A stretch of DNA of 17,413 nt from UBA922 sp964565405 (GTDB lineage Bacteria > Patescibacteriota > Patescibacteriia > Magasanikbacterales > UBA922). The notes beneath the pieces were generated by a model, which did no database searches, was not told where the DNA came from, and saw nothing but the letters and a program-made list of their open reading frames with translations. A program made the translations under genes and the position numbers. This document shows, piece by piece, positions 1-6,041 of the stretch. Each line of letters opens with the position of its first letter. Position 1 is the first letter of the stretch. The stretch lies in NCBI GenBank assembly GCA_964565405.1, contig CAZMEW010000020.1, positions 1 through 17,413 on the forward strand, given 5' to 3'.

Positions 1-63
1 CTCAGCTGGTAGAGCAGGGGCCTCTTAAGCCCAAGGTCCTGGGTTCGATCCCCAGGCAACCCA
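1..63 (+). tRNA. tRNA-Lys(CTT), 5' end cut by window edge
   Basis: The visible part starts inside the D-stem (CTC...GAGC), so the 5' acceptor strand is outside the window. The anticodon arm has loop CTCTTAA with anticodon CTT at 24-26, which reads AAG (Lys). The T arm is CTGGG-TTCGATC-CCCAG, followed by acceptor strand GCAACCC (56-62) and discriminator A63. No CCA is encoded: A63 is followed by CTA. The first anticodon-stem pair (27-43, here G17 and A33) is a G/A mismatch. tRNA-Arg follows 6 nt later, so the two are probably processed from one transcript. Confidence 0.9.
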
Positions 64-69
64 CTACAT

Positions 70-144
70 GCCTCTATAGTTTAATGGATAAAACTACGGT
101 CTTCGGAACCGTTGATGGGGGTTCGATTCCCTCTGGAGGCACCA
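70..144 (+). tRNA. tRNA-Arg(TCG)
   Basis: A full cloverleaf can be folded. Acceptor GCCTCTA (70-76) pairs with TGGAGGC (134-140), the D stem is GTTT/AAAC, the anticodon stem ACGGT/ACCGT encloses loop CTTCGGA with anticodon TCG (103-105), and the T arm is GGGGG-TTCGATT-CCCTC with one G-T pair. Discriminator A141 is followed by an encoded CCA (142-144), unlike the preceding tRNA-Lys. It would read CGA and, by wobble, other CGN codons. Confidence 0.95.
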
Positions 145-148
145 ACAT

Positions 149-173
149 AAAACAACCCTTACCAGGTTGTTTT
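149..173. terminator. Bidirectional intrinsic terminator between tRNA-Arg and the MEMO-CapA gene
   Basis: AAAACAACC (149-157) pairs perfectly with GGTTGTTTT (165-173) around a 7-nt loop. On the plus strand the stem runs into TTTTATTCTTT and ends the tRNA transcript. On the minus strand it ends in GGTTGTTTT immediately after the stop codon of the converging protein gene, so one hairpin can serve both sides. Confidence 0.8.
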
Positions 174-1941
174 ATTCTTTAATAAGTGTGAATGTACACA
201 CATCTACTGCCTCTATACCCGCGAGATAATCATTGCAAAATTTTTCTGCTTCGACATAGGAATATAATTTAGGGTAACCATTATCTCTAGTGAACGGAAA
301 TATATATATCGATGTTATTTTATCATGCACTACAGCGCCTACTGCTATCTGCGTATTGGATTCTATGCCCGCCGATTGAGAAACAAAATTTCCGATTGAA
401 TAAAAAATTGGAGTATTATTATATATTTCAATTGGCTCTACCCTATCTCCCTTGTATCCGATTATCAGGTCAGCACCTTGATCAATCAAAGCATGCGCCA
501 TTGAAACTTGCTGCTCTTTTGAAATCAGCATCTTTTCTTCGCCCCAATATATATTCACTACCACGGTGTCATGTTTTATACCCATCTCTTCTACCAGTTC
601 AAGCAATTGAATTTCGTCTTCTGGTGTCAGAGAAACAATATTAATTCCAACATGAACTACTGTCTCATTTCCCACTTTCTGTATTCGATAGCTGTTTTTT
701 CCAACTTGTCTATCACCAAAATATGCAATTCCAAATTGTTCTAATTGCTTTTTAGTATTTGCCACACCAGTTTCACCACACACAGATACTCCAGAATTTG
801 CGATGTTTAGTGTAGTTATCCCATGCATCTTCAACAGACCTACCAATCTGGAATCAAAACTATAACGAGTACATGTAGAGCTACTATCGAGTGGTCCTCC
901 AAAGTTTGCCACCAACGCATCCATTCCACGGAAAAAATTTCCCTCAACGCCTATAATATATTCAAAAGGATCTCTTTCTTCTATCAATAACTCTCTGGTA
1001 CGATGGTTGGACTTAATACCTCCAAATTCGAGCAAGGACACTGTTGGATTCAACAGTACTCCACCTTTTTTAAATTGAGCAAATAAATAACTAGTTACAT
1101 CTTCTAAAGACAAATTTCTTCCTACTTCAGCAGCATTTTTTGATATATAGTCCATTGCCCTAGCACCTCGCGCATCAAGATATCGCAATAGTACTTCGAT
1201 ACTTGGTGTACTATCTACTTCAAGTCGTTTAATAGAATCAAAATCCAAGCTACCAATCGTCGAAATACTTTTTTCGTCATGAAACGCTGCTGCGATTCTG
1301 TTTTGATGGTGAGAAAAATCCACACTTGCAATAACCAGACTATTCTCCGGAAGAATTCGATTCAGTTCGCCTGCCAACTCTGTAACCTTTCTCTCAGAGA
1401 CCCCTCGTTTAAGAATAATTGGGACAATTTTTACCTTAGGAAATACATTCTTTATAAATCCCACAAGCGCTGAAATAGAATGTTCTTTTTCGAACGGGTA
1501 TTCATCTGTTTTTACCAGTTTTTTAGCTTGTAATTTACCAATCACAGGTATATCTGGCATAAGAATACCCCACGGAGTTTCGTATGGATATTCAGAGACG
1601 AGTACATCACCTGCACCTGTATTAAAATGATTAGGTCCAATAATTACAATAGTTTCTGGATTCTGATTTTTAAGTGATAAAAAAAATTGAGCAATATCTT
1701 TTTCCATGAAAAAATGATGGGAGACAATTCCTCCAAACACTTTTTCTTTTTCTACATTCATCTCTATAGGATTTTCTAATCCTGAATAAAATTCTTTTTT
1801 GTGATAGAGTGCATAATGTTTTTTCGAACTCGATACATTTTCAGAGTTTTTTTCTTTATAAGGATTATGTCTGTAGAAAATAAAAAAACTAGCCGCGAGT
1901 ATGAGCGCGGCTCCAGTTAGTATGAAGAATTTTCTTTTCAT
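172..1941 (-). CDS. Membrane-anchored MEMO (AmmeMemoRadiSam protein B-like) / CapA-like fusion protein
   Basis: 589 residues. Residues 5-23 form a signal-anchor helix, so the body should lie outside the membrane. Residues about 65-290 match the MEMO family: SHH (74-76), GPNHF (102-106), EHS (153-155) and ASVDFSHH (205-212) correspond to the conserved His/Asp positions shared with class III extradiol dioxygenases. Residues about 325-560 look like the CapA/PGA_cap metallophosphatase-like family, with the recognisable tail GADLIIGYKGDRVEPIEIY...PIFYSIGNFVSQ (489-522). The usual CapA metal ligands are not where expected: NLEGP is NFGGP (346-350), the NNHxxD segment is NSGVSVCGE (382-390), HWGxE is YWGEE (465-469) and GHHPH is GYKGD (495-499). 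The CapA part is therefore probably non-catalytic. It is second in a two-gene unit, 6 nt after the 564-residue gene, and no Shine-Dalgarno is seen. The substrate is unknown. Confidence 0.85.
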   Translation of the reverse strand: MKRKFFILTGAALILAASFFIFYRHNPYKEKNSENVSSSKKHYALYHKKEFYSGLENPIEMNVEKEKVFGGIVSHHFFMEKDIAQFFLSLKNQNPETIVIIGPNHFNTGAGDVLVSEYPYETPWGILMPDIPVIGKLQAKKLVKTDEYPFEKEHSISALVGFIKNVFPKVKIVPIILKRGVSERKVTELAGELNRILPENSLVIASVDFSHHQNRIAAAFHDEKSISTIGSLDFDSIKRLEVDSTPSIEVLLRYLDARGARAMDYISKNAAEVGRNLSLEDVTSYLFAQFKKGGVLLNPTVSLLEFGGIKSNHRTRELLIEERDPFEYIIGVEGNFFRGMDALVANFGGPLDSSSTCTRYSFDSRLVGLLKMHGITTLNIANSGVSVCGETGVANTKKQLEQFGIAYFGDRQVGKNSYRIQKVGNETVVHVGINIVSLTPEDEIQLLELVEEMGIKHDTVVVNIYWGEEKMLISKEQQVSMAHALIDQGADLIIGYKGDRVEPIEIYNNTPIFYSIGNFVSQSAGIESNTQIAVGAVVHDKITSIYIFPFTRDNGYPKLYSYVEAEKFCNDYLAGIEAVDVCTFTLIKE

Positions 1942-1947
1942 GACTTC

Positions 1948-3642
1948 TTAGTTGAGTGCCACTCCGCCCCATTCTACCACGGTAAAGCCATTTCTCTCTG
2001 GTGCAGGAGGCAGAACTTGCGATTTGATTTCTTTTAAGGAATTGAGTCCAGTCGCGGTCATCATGATACGAAGAATAGTATCTGGTTTTACTGGCGAAAT
2101 CTCAAGCGGAGCTAATCTATCAAATTCATCTGTGGTCAAAAATGATATCTGATAATATGGCCTATCACTCAATTTCCGCACCCAATATTCAGTAAAATCA
2201 GCTATTTCTCTCCCATTCATCCCAAGCTCAATTAATTTCTCAGAAAAAAACGTTTTAAGATTTTCTTGCGCAACAATCCATCCTTCATTTTTTACTGGAT
2301 ACTTATTACTCTTCCCTTCCCAGAACAGATAATCGTATACCTTCCCCGTACTCATGTCAGTAATGATACCTTGAGGACCTGCTTCTACGGTCCAACCTGT
2401 ACCATACTCTGGATCAGTATAGGTAAAGCCTCCATCTGGATGTACTCTTACTGAAAGAGTTGTTTTTTCTGTCGGGTAGAGATAGATCGCAGGTTTACAC
2501 ATCTCAGCTGCAAATGAAAAACGATCATTTTTCATTTCAACCCACCGTCCTAGCGGATCTTTCCAGTACAAGAGTGGATGGTATCCAATAAATTCGCTAT
2601 ATGTATATTTATTTTTTGGCTCGCCACCATCTTCTGAGGTATAAGCTACTGTACCCTTATCTGCGTATATCTTTTTTAATTCTTCATCATTTTGATCTTT
2701 GATTCCGTATATATTTTCATTATTACTAGTCTTACCAACTACCACAAGTCGTGATGCGTCAAACGTATCCTCATCAACAAAATTCAAGTTATTACAATTT
2801 GGCCCACAGGATAGTGCACGGAATGAATATACATCGTCATTTTTCTTTCCATCGGTGAATGTAATGTTTAGCATACGCTTCTCTTCATCTTCGAATGGTA
2901 CGACAATACTATATGCCTGTGCAGTATGATCGGGTAGTTCTACTACCAAACACCCAGACTCAGTAAGATAAAAATCTCCAAGCTCAGGATGGGTAAATAT
3001 TTTTTTAGTCGTTACAATTTCTGAAAATAAATTTAATTTTCCTGACTTACGAAGCTTGTACGACGTGCCAGGTAAATTGATATTTTCTGGTATATCAGTA
3101 ACACCTTGTATAGCCGCCCCCTCATTAATAAACTTTATTTCCCCATCATCACCTACGAGCGAATAAGAGAACCATACTCCCATTCCATCCTCGATCTCAA
3201 GATATAATCTATTGCCATCATATTCACCACCTTCTATCGTTCCTGCAATAAACCTCCGTCCATAGCAATCTGGCTGACAATCCATTTTATCTATTGCAAT
3301 TAATTTTGGCTCCCATTCAACTTTTAAATTCTCAACAGTGATATATTCTGGTTCATTGACTACAGGTTCGTGTATATTATTTCCCTGTTCGAATTGAATT
3401 GTCTGCAATTGTTCCCGCACGATCTTGATTTCATTATTTAATTTCTGATTTTTCTTTTCCAACCCTTGCACATTATCCCATTGATACAGAATTCCTACGC
3501 AAGCAGCTACTATAAGTCCAGATAGTACCCCATATATAATCACTTCTCGTCCAATCACTTTCTTCTGTGGAGGTACCTCTGGTACTACAACGACTGGCGG
3601 AGCCTGCACCATATTTTCTTCAATCTGAACTTTCTTACCCAT
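1948..3642 (-). CDS. Membrane-anchored CKPAIYLYP / YLFWEG domain protein of unknown function
   Basis: 564 residues. A short cytosolic N-terminus (1-32, Pro/Val-rich) is followed by one transmembrane helix (about 33-53) and a short coiled coil (about 58-85, rich in Glu, Lys, Asn and Gln), then a large extracytoplasmic body. The C-terminal third carries a recurrent motif set of uncharacterised proteins seen in Patescibacteria and some Firmicutes: CKPAIYLYPTEKTTLSVRV (382-400), a GWTVEAGPQGIITD segment (416-429), YDYLFWEG (436-443) and the terminal VVEWGG (555-560). The middle region has paired cysteines (C122/C126 and C279/C283) that could be disulfides or metal sites. It is the first gene of a two-gene unit with the MEMO-CapA fusion. 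The ATG at 3642 follows an AT-rich leader with no ribosome binding site. Function is not known, and I assign none beyond membrane or surface location. Confidence 0.85.
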   Translation of the reverse strand: MGKKVQIEENMVQAPPVVVVPEVPPQKKVIGREVIIYGVLSGLIVAACVGILYQWDNVQGLEKKNQKLNNEIKIVREQLQTIQFEQGNNIHEPVVNEPEYITVENLKVEWEPKLIAIDKMDCQPDCYGRRFIAGTIEGGEYDGNRLYLEIEDGMGVWFSYSLVGDDGEIKFINEGAAIQGVTDIPENINLPGTSYKLRKSGKLNLFSEIVTTKKIFTHPELGDFYLTESGCLVVELPDHTAQAYSIVVPFEDEEKRMLNITFTDGKKNDDVYSFRALSCGPNCNNLNFVDEDTFDASRLVVVGKTSNNENIYGIKDQNDEELKKIYADKGTVAYTSEDGGEPKNKYTYSEFIGYHPLLYWKDPLGRWVEMKNDRFSFAAEMCKPAIYLYPTEKTTLSVRVHPDGGFTYTDPEYGTGWTVEAGPQGIITDMSTGKVYDYLFWEGKSNKYPVKNEGWIVAQENLKTFFSEKLIELGMNGREIADFTEYWVRKLSDRPYYQISFLTTDEFDRLAPLEISPVKPDTILRIMMTATGLNSLKEIKSQVLPPAPERNGFTVVEWGGVALN

Positions 3643-3673
3643 ATAACAATAATAATGTGATAAATTATCGTGA

Positions 3674-3679
3674 GTATAC
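3674..3679 (-). promoter_or_regulatory. Possible -10 element (TATACT) for the 3642-172 unit
   Basis: On the minus strand TATACT lies 31 nt before the ATG at 3642, just downstream of the terminator of the upstream operon. No good -35 is seen: the hexamer at 17-nt spacing is TTTTCT, inside the terminator tail. It is supported mainly by position, because a new start is needed after that terminator. Confidence 0.35.
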
Positions 3680-3691
3680 TACAAAAACTCT

Positions 3692-3724
3692 AAAAAAGAA
3701 AACAGAGAATGATATCTCTGTTTT
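3692..3724 (-). terminator. Intrinsic terminator of the DUF4012 / surface protein / DUF1653 operon
   Basis: On the minus strand AAAACAGAGA and TCTCTGTTTT (3724-3715 and 3708-3699) form a perfect 10-bp stem around a 6-nt loop, followed by CTTTTTT. It overlaps the last bases of the DUF1653 stop region, so termination is immediate. Confidence 0.85.
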
Positions 3725-3969
3725 TATTCTTCTACATACTCAAATCTTTTCATTATTTTCCCCTCAAATTTTATCTCACTTTCAAACATATCACGTGGAC
3801 GCGCCCATAATTGTTCTCGTCCATGTTCATCTGGATGAGAGTAGATAACTAATTCAACCATCGGATCTTCACTGTGTTTTGCAATGCCGATCACCTGGCA
3901 GATGTGCCCTTTATAGTGGCGATATTTCCCAAGTTTAAACATACGGATATTTTCTATTATCTGGTTCAC
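3724..3969 (-). CDS. DUF1653 domain protein
   Basis: 81 residues, essentially one DUF1653 domain: GKYRHYKG (14-21), VIGIAKHSED (26-35), LWARPRDMF (54-62) and KRFEYVE (74-80) are the family landmarks. These are small, widely distributed cytosolic proteins of unknown biochemical role. The chosen start is GTG at 3969, which overlaps the TGA stop of the preceding gene in a 4-base GTGA, the classic arrangement for translational coupling. A later in-frame ATG (residue 10) would leave a 24-base gap after that stop and is less likely. It is the last gene before a strong terminator. Its fixed position behind two surface-protein genes may reflect only operon packing. Confidence 0.88.
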   Translation of the reverse strand: MNQIIENIRMFKLGKYRHYKGHICQVIGIAKHSEDPMVELVIYSHPDEHGREQLWARPRDMFESEIKFEGKIMKRFEYVEE

Positions 3970-6029
3970 CTCAGTTGTATTCCTTCTCCCACTTTCTTAA
4001 TCGTAATCTTACTTACTTCGTCTTCAGCGCTCATTTTTACTTTAGACAGCAGATCTTTTTGTGTTGGATTATCTGTCTTTAGGACCACTTCAAAATCCAG
4101 ATTGAGCACATCAACACTCGTAGGCATCTCAGGAATGGTCCAGATAATTTTTTTATCTCCTGCTTTATATGTGGCAGTTCCAGCGCTTGGCGTTATTTTG
4201 GTTTCATCTACAGTAATATCTCCATAGATATCTGCTTCGAGTGTAATATTTTTGAGTGGATGAAATGAATTCGACAATGTCCAAGATACGGCATACGTCC
4301 CTGCTGCACCCGAGGTCGAATCGACTTCATGATCAACCTTTAAGGAGAAATCTGAAATCAGGGTCAAATTAATCTGGTTTGCTGCGATTGTTTTTCGTTC
4401 ATTCGCTTTGCCATACGAAAAACTCGATACAAACACGATGTTATTGGTGGTAAAATTACCAAGTGTAATCTGATCTCCTGAGCGGACAGGAATCGAAACA
4501 TCCACCTGTACTTCCCTGCCTGGCGCAATCGATGCAAGTTCAGGTACATATTGTTTATTCCAAGTAATTTTCCCCCTCCTGGTGTCAGGGGTCAATTGTT
4601 CCCCACCAACATCTGCATCCCCTGTGAGCTTTAGATCTTGCCAACCCAGAATACTTCGATTGCTGTACGAAGGTCCGTCGATTATCGCGTCAATCGACAC
4701 ATCAGTCAAGGCAACGTCACCCTTATTTTGAACTACAATACTTGCAGAAATTGTCTCGCCTGGCGTGATTGTAGTGTCCCCTGACCCACCGTTGATCACG
4801 AGACTAATATTGGTAGTGGATTCAATCAAACTGACTGATTTGTTCAAGCGAGCAAGTACATAGCCGTCTCCCGTACGCTCTTTTGAATCCCAACCGCGCA
4901 ATTCAAGAGCAAATTCACCCGTAGAAGAAGTGCTATTGAAAATGCCTGAAAGATCAATCACCGTCTTGTCTGCTATTTTTTCAAACGACCACGAACACGG
5001 AGAACCAGGCTCACTCGTCGGTGTACTCTTTGCATCTGGGGTAAATTCAGGAGAGATACAGTTGATCTGTACGTTCTCAAGTGTAACTCCAGAGGCGGGA
5101 CTGATGGTGATGGTAATCGGTGTTTTTCCCCCACGTGGAACTTCTTCTGCAATTTCCACTTCCAGAGCTGCCGCGTCTGCAGTAGTTTTTACTGTTTTGG
5201 TTGCGACTGCTTGAAATGTTGAGGTAAAATTTTCTGGTTTATATGAAAGGAAAGATCGAAGTGATTGTTCTGATCCACTATCGCCAAAAAATCTTCCTGT
5301 TACATCAATATATCCCCCACTGCCTGGATCGAGTGAACCGAGTGACCAACGGGTATTGTTTTCATCATCGCCCGGCTTTGTACTGGTCGTCACCTTAAAA
5401 CCCCCAGGATATCTCACCTCTAACACCACGTCGTCTAGCGTAACACTTTGCGCATTGCGATACCGTATGCGGTATGTTACTTCATTACCAGGTGTCACTG
5501 AATCTTCACCTGAGATACTCAAAGTTACATCTGTTTCTGAAAATTGCGATCGTGGCTGTAGAACAAATAAACCCACCCATGCAGCAGCACCGAAAAATAG
5601 ACATGAACACAAAAAGATAATCAACGCGCGAACAAAGCGACTTGTTTTACGACTCTCAAAGGTCTTCATATCTGGCATCGAGCCATCACTGTTTTCATAG
5701 ATATGTGACAATTGGTCCGCGATAGCCTTTTCCCTCGTAGGCGCAGTGGTCACAACCTCACCTATTTCATCAGATGGACGATCTTCTGCCGCTTCTTCAA
5801 CATCTTCAGTCTCTTCTTCTTTGTGGTGTGAGTGTTTTTTCTTTTTTTCCTTTTTATTCTTTTTTCTGTCCTTTTTTTTAGAGTGTTCTTCTTTTTCGTC
5901 CAATTCTTTTTTTATAAACACCCCATGACCTTCCTCTGAAGTATCATGAACAGTGGGCGATGTTTCGCCATTCCATTCTCGCTCTAATTCTTCCGTAGAG
6001 CTATCATGATTTTTTTTTTCTTCACTCAT
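3966..6029 (-). CDS. Membrane-anchored Ig-like (DUF11/CARDB-type) repeat surface protein with Lys-rich cytosolic tail
   Basis: 687 residues. Residues 1-131 are hydrophilic and very charged, including a Lys/His-rich run (about 49-70) followed by an acidic stretch (71-92). Residues 132-157 form the single transmembrane helix. The rest is a series of beta-sandwich-like segments with the recurring pattern VTPGNEVTYRIRYRN...LDDVVLEV (178-205), KTPITITISPASGVTLENVQI (302-322), ITPGETISASIVVQNKGDVALTDVSI (421-446) and GTYAVSWTLSNSFHPLKNITLEADI (577-601). I read these as about four CARDB/DUF11-type domains exposed outside the cell. Cys324 and Cys345 could form a disulfide. It starts 12 nt after the DUF4012 gene and overlaps the DUF1653 start. 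The homopolymer A-tracts coding the Lys-rich tail are slippage-prone. A structural or adhesive envelope role is inferred only. Confidence 0.82.
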   Translation of the reverse strand: MSEEKKNHDSSTEELEREWNGETSPTVHDTSEEGHGVFIKKELDEKEEHSKKKDRKKNKKEKKKKHSHHKEEETEDVEEAAEDRPSDEIGEVVTTAPTREKAIADQLSHIYENSDGSMPDMKTFESRKTSRFVRALIIFLCSCLFFGAAAWVGLFVLQPRSQFSETDVTLSISGEDSVTPGNEVTYRIRYRNAQSVTLDDVVLEVRYPGGFKVTTSTKPGDDENNTRWSLGSLDPGSGGYIDVTGRFFGDSGSEQSLRSFLSYKPENFTSTFQAVATKTVKTTADAAALEVEIAEEVPRGGKTPITITISPASGVTLENVQINCISPEFTPDAKSTPTSEPGSPCSWSFEKIADKTVIDLSGIFNSTSSTGEFALELRGWDSKERTGDGYVLARLNKSVSLIESTTNISLVINGGSGDTTITPGETISASIVVQNKGDVALTDVSIDAIIDGPSYSNRSILGWQDLKLTGDADVGGEQLTPDTRRGKITWNKQYVPELASIAPGREVQVDVSIPVRSGDQITLGNFTTNNIVFVSSFSYGKANERKTIAANQINLTLISDFSLKVDHEVDSTSGAAGTYAVSWTLSNSFHPLKNITLEADIYGDITVDETKITPSAGTATYKAGDKKIIWTIPEMPTSVDVLNLDFEVVLKTDNPTQKDLLSKVKMSAEDEVSKITIKKVGEGIQLR

Positions 6030-6041
6030 AGATCAAAAAAA

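Noticed and set aside
3567..3848. A 93-codon plus-strand open frame across the gap between two units
   Set aside because: It runs through a strong minus-strand terminator and overlaps two real genes; no family features.
3874..5928. Several plus-strand frames of 60-117 codons
   Set aside because: All are antisense to the Ig-repeat protein gene and rich in Ser, Phe and Val, as expected from reverse reading of Lys/Asp/Thr-rich codons.
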